Source of the DNA: Phytophthora sp. 'mugwort'
Taxonomy: Eukaryota; Oomycota; Peronosporomycetes; Peronosporales; Peronosporaceae
Length of the DNA stretch: 64,000 bases
Direction: 5' to 3'
Assembly (NCBI GenBank): GCA_033558025.1
Contig: JAUCEF010000007.1
Coordinates: 4,588,001 to 4,652,000 of the forward strand
A program made the position numbers and the translations under genes. This document shows positions 20,888 through 35,900 of this stretch, in pieces; position 1 is the first letter of the stretch; each line of letters opens with the position of its first letter. The notes under the pieces were generated by a model. The model worked only from the letters and a program-made list of their open reading frames with translations. It was not told the origin of the DNA and did not search any database.

Positions 20888-23358
20888 ATGCTGCGACGCC
20901 GAGCGCTGGAGATGCGCCCGGCGCTGCTGGGCCGCAGGCCAGCGTCCAGCGGCTTGAGACGGCTGGATCTGGGCGACGTCTTGGGCAAGCGACTGCGCGA
21001 TACGGCGAAGGAGCTGTCGGTGGAGGTGCTGCCGGCGCTTAAGGTGCTGTCCGAGAGCCTCGGGCTGCTACGTCAGAGCCCCGCGCTTAAGAATTGGAGT
21101 GCCTCTGATTGGCTGGTCGGGCTATCTGTCTTAGCTCAGTACAAGACGCAGCAGCGCGCAGGCGGGCTGCACGATGAGGCTCATAAAAAGCCCCTCGTGA
21201 TGGACAAGGTACTGATGTAGTGGAATCCAGCGTGTATTTTTACTGTAATGTGTTATTGACAAAAGTTGCAATCCATACACAGGAGCTGCTGTCCAAGCTG
21301 CTACGCTACGTGCGTGTGTGCGACGCCGTATACGCGTCCTCTGTCTCCGGGTTCTGTGAGGAAGCGGATGTGTCGCGGGATCGAGTGCTGCGAGCGCATC
21401 CGGGCGGCGTCGTGTCGCCCAAGTGCGTCATCTTAGCGGACCACGAGCATCGCGAGCTCGTGGTGGTGGTGCGCGGTACGGCGTCGCTGTTGGACTTCTG
21501 TACAGACCTGTGTCTGCAGAACGAGCCGTTCCAAGAAGGGCAGGGACATCGTGGCATGGTGCATGCGGCGACGTGGCTCGTGCGTCATCTGCGCGATGAC
21601 CTGCGAGGGCTGTCGGAAAAGTACCCGGACTATAGACTGGTGGCGACGGGCCACAGTCTCGGAGCGGCGGTCGCAGCGCTAAGTGCCATGCAGTTAAAGC
21701 AAGAATTTCCGGCTATTCAATGCTATGCGTTTGGCACGCCTGCGTGTGTGACGCGAGAGCTGGCGACTGGCAGCTATGACTTTGTCACTTCGGTCGTGAA
21801 TGGCTACGATTGCGTACCACGGCTGCACCAGCATTCGCTCTTGAAGCTGCAAGACGAGATCAGTCGTTTCAACTGGCGAGCAGCATTAAGACACATGGTA
21901 TCGGAGGAAATCCGCAAACAGAAGCTCGCCGTTGAGAAACAACAGCGTGCAAAGCTAGATGACTTGCAGGCAGTTTTGCGGAAGATTGACCGCCTACACT
22001 TGAAACAGCGCACCAGCGAAGCCACAGCCAAGCTTGACGAGGTGAAGAGGGTACGCGAACTGTGGCTGCTTTAGTTTTTGTTTAATTTTGGGGAAAATTC
22101 TGACTAACGATTGGTTTTGTATTTCACACAGTTTGCGTCTACCAATATCAAGGAGTTTGCAAGTGATGTCGATACGCTTATAGCTGGCAAACTGGACGCT
22201 GCTTTCTCTTTCTTCAAGGCGGACAAACTTTCGCTGGAGCACGTCATGTTCGTTAAGGACCTTTTGAAGCTTGAAGATGTTAAAAAAGGTATACGAAGCT
22301 ATAAATGTGTTAGCTTGGAATGCTTTTCTAATATTTTTACGCGACTATGACGCAGGTGATTCTTTCTGGTGGAAACGTATGGATGATAGCGTTCTTGCTC
22401 TTGAGCGACTGTCGGCAGCCGTCAACAAGACCGAGGAGCTAGAGCGTGTGCTGGTGGAACTGAAGGAGGTACTTCACAAGACGTCTGAAACTACAAGAAT
22501 GCTACTCAAAAGTGACGATGATCCTGGTAAGTTCATATTATTTCTTATTGCTTAGCAGATGATGCCTGTCGTTGCTGCCTTTGTTAACTGACCATATTAT
22601 GGTAGAATCAACACAACTTCAGCTCTTCCGTTCTCGAATCGACGGCATCATTGACAAGACGCGTGCGTCGCTCAAGACACGAATTAGCGAACAAGTGTAC
22701 GTTTTTTTTTTATTATATTTTATTTATTTACCAGGCAAAGTAACACCTAAATCGTTCTCGTAGGTCGAAGGTGTCCACAGCTGTGACTTCTAACGTGAAA
22801 GACTATGTGGACACAATAAAGGAAGAAACCGAAGCGCTAAGCACAATCGTACAGGAAGAATTGGACGACGTGGCTGATACAATTTCACGGAATCTGCCGT
22901 TCATCGTCGGACTGAAAAGTACAAATGCCGAAGACAAAAAAGACAAGAAAAATCGCCGTGGAAAAGTTTTTACAGATGCTGATCCTTCCGAGCGAATTGA
23001 GGGAGAATCAAGTGAAGAGGCTGAGCAGGAATGGGAGACACTTAAACAGGACCAAAGACAGTGGGAGGAGGTAAACATGTTACGTCACGACCCATTGTTC
23101 CCACCTGGACGTATCCTCTATTTGAACCGTGTGGTTGCCCCGGGGCCTTTACTAAAATCTCACGATGGCGTTGGCATTAAAAGCTTAGAGAGTGACCACA
23201 AAGTACCGGATGTCGTGGAGTTTGTGGAGGTTTCAACGGACGAGTTTGGTCGAGTCGTGCTCTCGAACCGCATGCTGCTCGACCATCTCTGCACAGACTA
23301 TGAACGGGTTCTTCGGTTGCAAGCAAAACTGTTGGGGACTCTACCCAGCTCCACTTAG
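20888..23358 (+). CDS. class 3 lipase, sn1-diacylglycerol-lipase-like (six exons)
   Basis: Model join(20888..21208, 21283..22050, 22132..22288, 22356..22526, 22606..22696, 22764..23358), 700 residues. All five introns are 67-81 bp with GT...AG ends (for example GTACGT at 22697, GTAAGT at 22527), and phases agree across each. Exon 1 supplies a basic N-terminus. Exon 2 holds the lipase fold: VVVVRGTASLLDFCTDL, RGMVHAA, the nucleophile elbow VATGHSLGAAVAALS and VVNGYDCVPRLH, which carries the likely catalytic Asp. The C-terminal exons add helical, coiled-coil-like segments and end with LFPPGRILYLNR, a segment typical of this lipase class near the catalytic His. The enzyme should hydrolyse an acyl ester of diacylglycerol or a related lipid at a membrane. 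Unlike animal DAGL, no four-helix transmembrane N-terminus is visible. Confidence 0.85.
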
Positions 23359-23919
23359 ACAATTTTTGACTACCATAGATACCATTTTACACACAACTCT
23401 CCTCTTGCAACGATGAAAAGTGCTTGTTGCAGACCTACCCACGTACAACGTCAGCGATTACAGTGGCATTCTCAGCCGTTGGTCAGCTCGAGGTGATGTA
23501 CGAAATGTTTATTGACACAACCACGATGCAATTTTGGGGGGAATTTAATGGACATGGAGCGCAAGAGCATGTTGAATGCACCTGACTTTTGGACGCGAAG
23601 TATCCAAGGAGATAGCCAAAGCATATGACATTCTCAGGGCAATCGTCACTCTTGTCTAAAATACTACTACATTGTAGTAGACGATCTTGTAAGGCGATAG
23701 CACTGTCAGCCGCATAAAGCAATGCGTTGTAGAACACTACCGTGACTCAACATACGAAATGTTAGGCGCCCAATATTAAGTAAAACATTGGCAAGACAAA
23801 CTCAATAACTGCCAACGGGAGACTTTACAGGCAATTACCTATGCTTAAACAGAAGCTGTCCATTTTCTTCATTCCAAAATATACATGATATAAAACAAAA
23901 ATTTCTTCCTTCCACTCTC
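23359..23919. other. convergent intergenic gap
   Basis: 560 bp between the 3' ends of the lipase (+) and VPS13 (-) genes. Nothing was recognised beyond AT-rich 3' flanks. Confidence 0.5.
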
Positions 23920-26900
23920 TCAAGGCGAGTCCCCAGCTCGTTGAGACGCTTCCCTTTCGCCCGTAGGTGACAGCGGTGGTAAACTCACTCGCACTTCACG
24001 AGCTTCGCGTGTGAGAAAGTCGAGCATCGCTGCACTGCGACTAACGACGGAATGCATAATCGCCGCCTGTAAAAACATGTTGAGGGCTTCTTGTCGATGC
24101 TTCGCCACTGGAGCTCGTGTGCTTGGAAGAAACGTACGTGGTGGGAGTGGAGGAAGTCCATCCAACGCGTAGCCTGCAGCCTCCAGCTTCGCACACAACT
24201 CTCGGAATTCACTAAACCGGCGGAAAACGGTCCACTGATAAGGTCCACCGTATACTTGAATCTGAAAGACGCTAAACGACAGCAATTTGTCGATCGCCCG
24301 GATCGGGACATTGGCGTGCGCATCTTTGTTTTGTAGATGACAAACCTCGACACGTACAGAGCGTAGAGGCTGCGACCGCAGGTCATCGTTTGAGAGCCCA
24401 GAGACCGTCGTGTCTTGAACATTTTCCATCAGCACATGAAGATCTGTACGATCTTCATCATTGTTGATCAGGCCTGTCGCTCCACTTCCAAATCGTCCTC
24501 CACCTGTGATCCGAGACTCTTCTTGGCTCTTTTCCAGATTCAAAAGCAGATATCGAGTGGCTGAAACATCCACACGTGCCGAATCTACAGCTACTCGGAA
24601 ATTAGTCGCTGCCACTTCATTATCGCATTCGATATTGTAAGACCGAGATGGCGACGTCGTCTGGCCGATCTTGAGTGTAGCGCCTTCAACGACGATCTCC
24701 AGTGTCGAGTCCAGCGCAACTTCCCACAACTTTTGTCCTGTCTTGCCGCTTAAACAAATGAGACGTTTATCTGTAAGCAATAAAAGGCCTCGGTGTGGCT
24801 CGATACCGTAGTCCACATGATACACATAACTGCACAAATGCATTAAAGGACACGGAAGTATTAGTATGATCATCACAGCATTTCGATATTGTAGTACTAC
24901 GTACTCGTCTGTAGCATCTAGCGACGTGAGCAATAGCACTGCGTAACCTCGAGCTTCTCGCTCCGAGTAGGACACGAGAACACTGTCCGAGCTGCGGGTA
25001 TAACGAACCAATAGTTACGTTAGTTTTGGCGAGTTCCGGGCAATGCTACCGCAAAAAAAGACGTACCAAATACGCCGCGGTAGCCGGAAGCGTGTGACTG
25101 TATCAAACGCACTGCGGTCTGTACCGTCTAAAGACTCTGCACTCGTTTTGGCTCCTCGCGAAAGACTGGTGAGTAAGTCCAAAAATCCAGCAGTGGGTTT
25201 CACTATCAATCCTGCGACGCCCTTACCGATACCCACAACGAATCCACCGGCTCCGTCTTTTTCGGCGCCACGTACTGGTGCCGCCACGACGCCCTTGATC
25301 CCATCCCAAACACCTCCCACAAGTCCCTTACTACCTTCTGCAATCGCATCGCCCAGGTCATTAATCTTCTTAATCTGTCGGGTCGAAGCACGTTGTCGCT
25401 GGACGTTATACTGTTCATCCATAGCGAGCAACGCAATCCCCTTTCCAAGTGTTTCTGTAATTTTGCCCGTCGTATGGAAGATACCAACCGCTGTGTTCCG
25501 CAACAAACTTTTCGAGCCTTTCGTCATACCAGTTCGTAAGTTGTCGATCCGTAGACCATTTTCATCCTCCAGTAGCATCTGAGCCGGTGTGTAAAAGAAG
25601 TCCTTGACTCCAGTACCGAGCGTGCTCACAAGACCGATCGGGTTCCCCAAAAAGTCTACAGAGCCCATAATACTGTACCAGCTGCGCAACCCGTGGTGCA
25701 AATAGTGCTGCATGGCGTAGAATGCCAGCGTGTGCGTTGTTTCCAGCAGATTTTCCACGTAAAACTCCGGAACTCGAATGGGTGCTTGATCAAGATTTGA
25801 TACCAGTGCCGCTGCCGCACTGATGAGAGTGCTCAGAACAGACGACATGTCTGGTGAGAGCTACAAAACCACAACGAAGTACAAAAAGTTAGAGACAACC
25901 AGTAAAAAGCCGACACAAATCAAACCACAAACCAGTGATAACAGCAACGAACGGTCTGCAGTACTCGTAAACGTCACGTTGACCTTCACAGGACAAAGTA
26001 GGAGCCATCGCAGAAGCACCTTCGTGTTTGCCCCGCCACCGCTTCTTGTACTACCCAAACGTCCACCTGCTGCTGTCGACAGCAACGTGGGTGTCGACCA
26101 TTCAATCTCCAATAACTTTAGCGCCAAATTCGAGCCAAATTCATCTCCACGTCGCTCCTTTTGCTTGCTAGTACGAGTATTCGACGCCGTGTGCGACCAT
26201 TCCACCCCTGAAAACACATGAGCTAACGCCACAAGCGTCGCGTCTTCTAGCTTGATTGCCATCTCTTGAAGCTGGCCAAAGATGTAGTCGAACTGGATCA
26301 CATTGGGCTGTCGACTGAAGACCGCCATCAATTGCACTGTCGGTAATAGCATCGGACAATCCACACTAGCGCCTCCAGTCTTGTTTTTCCCTCCTCCTCC
26401 TGGTGCGTGTGCCATTGTGTAACCTTCTTCTTGCATTTGTGCATCTACCAGACGCATCGGACGCAGCAGCACCGGATAATTCGTGTCTAAGAGTTGGTTG
26501 TCAATCTGAAAATGCCCAATACGTGCATTGATGACTTGTTTTCCATCCGAAATCTGACCGTAGCTCAATTGAACACCAGCAGAAGCGTTTTGATCAGAGA
26601 GCGAAATACACAGCACCTCCTGTGGTTGCTGGGGTCCTGCTGCAGAAGCCACCGAACTCCACGCACCATCGTCTACCACTGATATGCAGATACGTGCCAC
26701 TTCCAGTTGGAAGTGGAGGCTTAGATCCCCCTGCTGGTGAGCAGCTCGGAGCGGGTTGATGAAATCCCACTTCAGTGCTAGTCGTAGCTGTCCAATCATC
26801 GCCAATGCCGAGTGCTGGTGTGTACGTTGCTGTGGTGAATACAGTGCACAGATCCGCTCGTTAAAGGTGAGTGCAGATGGCTCAGCCATCGGATTCCCGT

Positions 26901-29900
26901 CCAGCGACATTGGATTTGCAGCAGTAGAGAGAGAAGACGGCGGCAACGGGACCCAACACTCCGCTAAAAGAACATCAAAACGTGAATCTTGCTTGCTATG
27001 ATCAAGATGATCCATCATCGCATCGTCACCGAAGAAGTACAGGAATGGCACGATACTGGACTCCTGCGAGGCTGATAGGCCGTGGTCGGAGGTCTCGTTC
27101 CGCAAGTAAACACGCACTAGAACCTGCTCATCACCAGAGTCCGCAGCAGGCTTCGTGCTCGCTGTTTCAACAAACTCCACACGGCGATTCCACTCGGCAT
27201 CATACTTCCGGACGCCACTGTCTTCTTCTGTTCCTTGTGCGCACGGAGACCTCGACGTATCACTGAATGTCATACGCTCAGGTGTCGTCGGTTGATACAG
27301 GAAAGACAGAGTAAACGTTGTACTAGATGTTTGCTCTGGAGTCGGGATACCAACACCCTCCCCCCAATGCATGGCTTTCTCAATCACAGCGAATGACGCG
27401 TCACGATGGAGATTCACAATCGACTTGTTGTTAGCTGCGACCACTGTGTCACCAATCCGAATCTTGCCTTCGTAGACAAAAGCCCCACACGGTCCATCAC
27501 ATACGACACCCTGGACGAGCACGCGGCCATTGCGATACACTAAATCAAGCCCCAACATTTGACCCCGCGGAAATTCATGAGTACGGACTTGTTGTAGATG
27601 AGCATTGCTACCTGGTGGTCCAGTCATTGAGGCTCGACCAGAGGAAGACATAGATCCACTTTCATCCGGCTTGTTCTCGTCCGTTGCTGCTGCTGAGGCA
27701 GCCGAAGACTTCGCAATCGCCGATAGAGCTGAACGTGTGGACTCTTGATATGTGATTGTGCAGTACACCTTTGGCTCGAGATGTTCTGTTGTCCCATGCG
27801 TATGTTTGAAATTGTTCCGAATAATTTCCGTAGGGATTTGGAGGTTCGAGACACCGATTAGAACTGCAGTAAGCCGCTTTTCGTCGCCCATTTCTTCGTA
27901 TGTACCATCGCTAGTAGATTCATCAGTAGTCACTGAGACAGCAGAGCCTCGCACGGAGTTTGCGCTTCGACTACGAGATCCGAGACTTTCAGCGTCTGTA
28001 CCAGCAGAACGAGCAACGAACCGCGAAAGACCAGAGTCCCTCTTCTCCTCACCTGGCGAAGCATCTGGTACGGACCGCAACGCTGCTGGAATATTCGTAC
28101 CACTGGTTGACGTGTCCACAGCCTCGCGCTCAAGCAGCAGTTTGAGCTGCGACTTGGAACTTACGAGCACGTCCAATTCCTTCTTCAATTGGTATGACGA
28201 GAGCAGATCCTTCAATTCTTTCACTATGTCCAGCGTATCTCTACCTTCTCCACTAGATTCGGCAGCAGCTGACCGAGTTGTAAACGTTCGACGGCAACAC
28301 ATTTGGAAACGAATGCGGGTTTCGTTTTCTACTGGACGAGACCAGACTCGATCTTTTCGTGCCACGCGCACAGGCGCAACAAACTCCACCACTTGTGGTT
28401 CATAATTGGCCTCATTTCTAGATGAGATCATCGATGCAGCACAATACTCCTGCAATGGAATACGCGCGGTTGCAATAATGGACGAGCCGAATAGAATCTT
28501 GTCTGCTTCTCGTATCTCCACAATAATTTCTGCACCAGCTCCGAACGCGTGATTGAAACTACCTTCGGTCATGTCGCCCTCATCGGTCAGCATCAAAGCA
28601 CTCAACACTGCCCGTGCATTCGGTACCGGTAGCCACCGCGGAAACATTGTGGTAGATTGGGGAGCTAATTTCGTCCGCGCTTCTTCACCATTAGTCTTCA
28701 GTGAAAACGTAATAAACGGCTGACACGACGTCAAATCACTGCGTCCAGCTTGAAGAAACACATCTTCTAGGTACGTAGCATCCACAAGTCGGACACAGAG
28801 AGCTAGTGCTTCTACCTCTCTCTCTTCTTCGATTTGCGCTGGGATATTGTCGCTCTCTTGTGTTGCTCCAGTAGAAGTCTCAGCTCCATCAGTACCTTGT
28901 CTGTCCTTCACTTCTTTTACATCTGCCGCAAAGCGCACACGCTTTTTCTTCGCAGGGATTTCTTGGATAGTGTCATCATCAGATCCATCAGTCCGATGGG
29001 CTCTGTGTGCCGCGAGAACGTGAGAAATAAACACAATTGACGTGTTGTAGCGCTTCCAACTACGAAGAAGAGTCGCCCGACGTCGACGCTTGTGCTCCCC
29101 CGAGAAACCAGGCAGCATATCAGTCACCAGTAAGGTCTTTGTCGTTTCATCCAGCAATACTTCAGCCCATAATCGCTTCTTTATCACGCCTTCAGACACA
29201 TCAATCGTCGGTAGACGCTGGAGCTTTTTCAGCTGCACTTCAAAACTCGCAACAACGTGAGGTTGGTCCACCGTTGCTGCTCGAGCGAGCGGAGTAATTG
29301 ACGCATCGTTCTCTCTTCGTCCAGTTGGAGTTTTTGAATTCAAATTATCCGAGCGATGACCATGCAATGAATGGTCTTTTCGCAATGCTCCAATGCCCAG
29401 TCCTGCCACGTTTTGGACCTGCACAAATACGGTTGGGAAGGCGGAGAAGCGGAACGGTACGTAGTCGATCGTATGGAACGGGAGCACGGGTTCTCCGCCT
29501 TCAAAGCCAATCGTCACGTTCCCCTTGTCGTCTTTCACCAACGTTTTCTGCCACACGACCAGTGTCAAGTTGCTGCATTCGTTTTTAATCTTAAATGGTA
29601 CAAACCCCTCTTTGTCTTTGTGTTTTACAGTCAGCGTATGTTCTCGATCCTCTTCTTCGTATTCAAACGAAGGCCGTGCAGAGAAATGAATCGACTGGTT
29701 GCCCTCCTCCAAGTACACCAAGAAGGACGGATCATGAAGTTCCACTGCTACATTCAGTTGAATACCCTCCACCAGCATCCGTTCTGCATCACTGTATTCG
29801 TCTTCTTCATCAAAGAACGTACTGGCCTCTTCATCATCTTCGACTTGCTCATGTTTGATAATGCTTCCTTCGAAACACTCAGGAAGACACGGGGGTGCAG

Positions 29901-32900
29901 GTCGAACCTTTGACTTTACACGCAAAACGAAGTTCCCTACCGACGAGAGCTCAAACGGTGCGCTCCATTGCGATGAATTAGCAAAGGAGACGGTGTCGCG
30001 TTCATCATGACGCTTGTCCGGAAGCACGAAGCAAATCTGAACACGTGACGGCAAGCGGGAATCACTCCAGTGGAAGATTTTTGTCTCTTGTGGACGTAGC
30101 ACGATCACGGCATTCGGATCGGCGGAACGTTCCTGTCGAATACGAATTTCAAATCTGTTTGAAGTGTTGACAAAATAATATCGCGGGACTAAGGTCACCA
30201 CACGCGATCGCGAAAACTTCTCGGGTCCTTGTTCGATCATCACACCAAACTCGTACTGCTTGAAGGTCGTTTTCAATCCGTCTGATGGAGCTCCAAATTC
30301 TGCAATCGTAGAAAGCAGAGACCGCGCGTCGCGGGACCGATTCGTGGGCACAAGAATCTGACCACGTACCCCCACAGCACTGATATCAAAAGGCTCGGAC
30401 TGCACTTCACGCTCGCCTTTCTCTCCATTAATGCCAATCTTCATCTTGGACACGACTTGTTTGCTCTCACAAGAGAAAACTGAAAGCGAGACAGCAGCTG
30501 AGTTATCTTCCGTAGCACTTTTATTGTCATAGAGACGACCCGGGTGATTGGATGGAATCAAGTAGTCGTCGGCCGTATAGAATGCAAGCGAGAGCGACGT
30601 CCGGTCGATCAACCAATACTCGGTAAACACTCGGCACATTACAGGACAGAGCGTATTCAGCGCGCGGGAGCGTAGCTTCTCTAGCTGCGTGATCTCAACG
30701 CAGATGGTTAATTTGTTCGCAGGAGTAAGAGCTTCTAACTCGTTGTCATCGCGCATATTCAGCTCAATACGTTCGCAGAAGGACTGACAGCCGTAAATGA
30801 AGGTATCTCTAGACCAACGTGAGAATCTGCGCAATTGAATCTGCGGTAGTGCCAGACTCAGCCCCACCACGGTCGGGGTCTGTACGACCTCGCCGTTTTC
30901 CATATCTCGCTCCAAAATGTCCAATTCCGCTACACAAGCTGAGCTTCCAGACGGCACTTTCCCGTTCGCACCCGAAAAAGAGGCGGCGTTTTTGGCCACC
31001 CACACCACCTCAGCTTCCGATTTCATACAAACAGTACGATACGATAATTCATACGGCACAAGATTCTCTAGAACAATAGGTGGCCGCAATGTGATTGTCG
31101 TCTCGTGACGTTCGGACTTCCGTAGGGCAGTCAGAATCACTTGGAACGGTGGCAACGACACACCAAACGAGAAATCCGGAGTGTCCTCACTCCCTGTGAT
31201 CGGATGGACATCCCAGTAAAAAGTCAGCGCCTTGCGCAGTTCCAGTGAGCCAACATTTTGCCGCCGGCTTGAGCGACCACGGAACTTGCTATCGTTTGAC
31301 CGCAAAAGAGACGCGATTGAAAGCGGATCCGAGCGCTGGACCTTCCCGTTCGACAGCAGTGGACGAAATGCAATGGTTCCTGCCTCGAGGTATTGGATGG
31401 GAATATAGTGAGCCGCTTTACCACCGGGCTCTATCGTCTCTTCACGTTGATCGTTGTAGATCACTTGGATAGAAACACTAAAGAAATTCGTCAACTGAAC
31501 TTTTCCTCGAAGTCGCAAGACAAGTGTGCCTTGTTCGGCAACAGTCTCACAGATGATACTTTCACCATGCCATGAGTCCCGTTGTATGCCGCTACTCTCG
31601 AGATGGAGATAACTCCGGTTCGAATATCCGATTGGTACTGGAATAGCCTTTGAAGAGGTCATTCTTTGCGAATGAGACTGCGGTTTTAGCCACAACAATC
31701 GCCTTAACGGTGATGTTACACACCCTGCCGGCGCTTCATGCGCAACAATTTCTGTTGCAATGCGCTCGCCACTTTCGACTCGGATCCAATTTGTATCTGA
31801 AGAAGAAATATCGTTCAGCATTGTTGAAAGTCGACGACGACTCCAAGCATTGTTGTTAAACATTGCCGTCCCTGCCTTCATAATGTCGTCATTGGTGTCA
31901 GTACCCGGTACTTCAGTAGGCATTTCAATTGAACCTGTAGCTCTTCGGGAAGAGGACGGAGTTCCACCTGCTGTAGAGGGAGCACCACTTGAAGATGACG
32001 GATGCGTCGCAACCACAAACGGAATACCAGACTGGTTGTCCACATAAATGAATGGACCGAGTCGCGATGATAAAGCCTCGTCAGCTGCAGTCACTTTCGT
32101 CACCAATGCAAAGAAATGCACCAGCACATTAATCACATTACGTGAAACGTTAATGTTAAAGTCATCTTTCACCACGATCATGAACGTATTCGCCAGTTTG
32201 GCACCTTCTTGAACGTCAGGTTGCTCCAATAGCTCGCGATAAATGAAATTCTTTGATTCCCACGAGTGGGCAGCCGCATTAGTGAACACTTCGGTCCGAG
32301 ACGAGCGGAACAGACAGAGCGGCATTCCGTCGCACCGCAGTGCAGCACCCGTAGGAGACACGGACTGCCTCTCTGACATGCAGTAGTCGCATAGCACACC
32401 TCCCTTTCCATGATATGCCATATTCACTTCAAAGTCCTCAAGAACAGGTTCCCATACCGCCAATTGAGAGTTATATGCTTGAATTCCAAAACGCAAACTA
32501 GTTAGCGCTGTAAACTTGTCTTCCAATCGCCCTCGAATGTCGGCATGTAACGTTGCCACGCGGAAATGAAGCAGTGGTAGAAGCATGTTGTGAAAATCAT
32601 TCACAACTGTCGCATTCACGCCTGGTAGCGTAAACTCCAAGATTTTCAAGTTTTCTAGAAAAGAGGCATATGCGAAGAGTGACTTTCGTTTTTTCTTCCT
32701 CTTTCTTGTCGGAGGGTTGTGGTGTTCGTCAGTAGGATCAGCAATGTCTACTGCCGCGTCAGTAGCATCAATACCAGTAGCTTCATCAACTGCGTCCTCC
32801 ACAGTAGCAGTGCTTTTCTCTTCCCGCTGCAGGGATCGAGATCTAGATTTGCTTGAAACGATCGATAACGCGAACGGAATCGGCGCATCCCCAACACCGT

Positions 32901-35900
32901 TAAACATCAGATATCCCCCTCCTCGTGCGCCGGTTGTGTCTACCGTATGTGCTCCTTCTGCTTGGGGTCCGGATCGAGCAGAGTTAAAGTCCATTTGCTG
33001 GCCAGTAGCATTTGCGGTGTCAAACTTTTTTCCTTTGCTGAACGACCGATAGATCGTGAGTTCCTCGAACACGATCAGTTCGCGATCGTAGATGACGCTC
33101 TTATCAGAGTTAAACATCGTGCTTCCGTGCTTCCAGATCGTCGTTTCAAAGACCCCAGCTGAGCCTTCCGGGCCTAAGTAGCCAATCGCACCTAATTGGT
33201 CGTACTTTCGGATTAGAGTCGAGTCGGCTGCTGTCTTTGCCGCCTCCTTCCCACCAGCGGTTGGAGTCCCCGCTACTTCTTCTTTGGCAGGTGATTTATC
33301 TTTTGCAGTCTTCTCATCACTGTCGATATTGTTGTCTATTACAGCTTCCAAGATGATTCTGTCACCGTAGTAAATTTCGTCACCAATTTGTCGTCGACTT
33401 CCCGTAGCTGGTAAAATCCGGAACGCTACGCTTTGAACCAGTTGTCGCTGCTGTGTTGTATAAGGCAAAACAAGGTATCGTTTGCGCCACGTCGAATTGT
33501 AAAATCCAACCACTGGCCGCGTCTCGAGACGTCCACGAAAACTAGCAGACACTAAATAGATCAGCGATGATCCATAGAGCGCAGCAGTGCGTTGTCGCTC
33601 ATTTTTCTTCGAGCTGGACAACGCGAGACTTGAATGCAGAGAGGAACGAGGGCGTCGGCGTCCACTCCACGACGATGTCTCGCTGTCTGCACCCCCACCC
33701 GAAGCCGAGGAAAGTGACGAACCAGACAGAGAGCGCCGCTTCTGGTCACCTGAAACAGTTGGCTGCGTAAAAACTGCTGGGCGACGCAAAATGTGCTCGA
33801 GAGCTGCAAGCATCGTACAGAAATCCAAATATCCGAAACGAAGCTCCATCACGCGGTTAAACGTCGTTCGGAAACGGAGAAAATGGGAGCGAAGATCCAT
33901 TTGTAAGACAGTCTCCATATCGATGGGCTTGAGGCAGTCAGCAGATGCGGCTGTTGCTGCTTGCTCCGCAGCCCAAACGCTCTCTTCCGACAAGCGCGAG
34001 GTTGCGTGAATGTTTTCAAGTGCAATACAAAACTGCAGCTGGTTTCGACTGTGTGCTGGGGATTCTTTACTTTGGTCCTCAATCTTGGGGCATTCGTCTT
34101 CATTTGTTTGTCGCAGATAGTTAAGAATGACAGACGACTCCCATGATAGCATCAGAGCTCGCGACTTAAGCTTATGAGGATCTTCCACTAGCAATAATGC
34201 AGAGGGACCTAAATTCAGCTCCAAACTGATTCGGCGATAGACTGGCGACACCGTCGTTGCTTTCTCAGGGCTGGCATCTCCATCATCATCCTCGTCCTTC
34301 GACTCTCCTTGACTACTAATGGAACCTTCATCATCTGAACTTGATCCAGCGGGCATCGTCAAAAACTGAATCACGTCATAGTGAATATTCGACGGAATGA
34401 CCTTAAACCCCGCCACATCAATCACCAAATCCATTCTTCCTTCCGTTCCCACTACTGCCGGAGTCTTCTCTTCACTGGATTTCTCGCTATTCGCGCCATG
34501 ACTTGCCATGGTTGACGACATTGGTGAATAAGCAGAAATCTCAGAGTCTGTTCGCCGTAGCGAAAGCTCGGACCCGAACAACCCCACAATGGCTCTAGAC
34601 GAGACGCTCCTAAACTGCGTCCTTGGAGTTCGCAGTCCATTTCCATGACAAGTAAAAGCTGGATCAAAGCCTATCGTCGATGCATCCACATCGAAATTTT
34701 CGCGTCCGAACTGGACCTTAATTGCTTTCGGTAGTCCTTCTTTGCATCGCTCGAATACTACAACATCGCGATACGAGGCAGAGACCTTTGAATTCACGCG
34801 CGAGTCTCGAATATGAACGCCCTCTAGCTCAATATCTGCCGTTATCCTTCCATTAGCTAAATTGTAATCAGCACGCCCTGATAACACAGAGAGAGCCAAT
34901 ACACAAATTGAACCGTCATTCGTTTTGCCCTTTTCAGCCATATCAAGATCACCACTGCTCGAGGGATGATACCCATGTTGTCCTTGTAAGATTTCCACTG
35001 TAATTTCTGGAACGTGAAGATCGAGCATAATATGACGCTCTTCAGCAACTTCTGGGGCTTCGGAAACACTCGGTGTATTGCTTCTTTCATCACCGTCTTC
35101 AAGTATTCCTCCAGAAGAGGACGCTCCATCCAAGCTTCGAGACATGGAGAACCGACGAGAAGAAATTCGAGCTAGTGCCTTCGCTGGTGCTTCAGTTCCT
35201 TGCGTAAAATGATACCGACTGCGCTCGCGGTAGTTCTGGAATGACACCCGTAACACAAAAGCGTACTGCTCTTGGTTGCAAACCAAGCGAACGGGACTAT
35301 AACTCATATTCAGATTCAGATCAGCGTGTGAGCGGAAATCCACCGATAGAGAGTAATTAGTTAACCCCAGCAAACTCTGAGTGAGAAACCCTCCACTTCC
35401 TAATCGTTTATCCACATCATTGCGGTCCACAAGAATCACCGAAACGATTCGAAGTGCCTTCACATCTAACTGCAATTGCTTCAGCGACGAATTCAGAAGC
35501 ACCTTGGCCACGATGCGATTTTCCATTCCCAGAAAACTGTTGACAACGCCTTCATTAGAGGCTCGAAAGTTCTCAAAGCGTAGCAACAGAGACTCGGACG
35601 ACATACGATGAGGAGGCATTTCCAGCACTGTATCTTCCAAACGAATATCGACAAGTGGGAACATTGACACAACATCAGATCCCAAGAATTCGCCCAAAGG
35701 TGCGTCGTCTTCTGCTGTGTGTTCCTCCTTTTCTTCATTCATTCGTTCATGCGTCGGGCCTCCTTGGATATCTGAAAGTTGAAAGTCGCCTTCCCAAAGC
35801 ATGTCAGCTTGTTCTCGAGACAAAATCGACAGAACTGTCTCCAATAGGACGCCCTTCATCCAGTAATTGCGCATGTCATCGACAAAGCTGTAGAGAAAAC

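Noticed and set aside
25015..25848. Separate gene starting at the ATG at 25848
   Set aside because: Its content is the VPS13 ATG-C region, and a phase-0 intron with a CTAAC branch site joins it to the large exon, so it is an internal exon.
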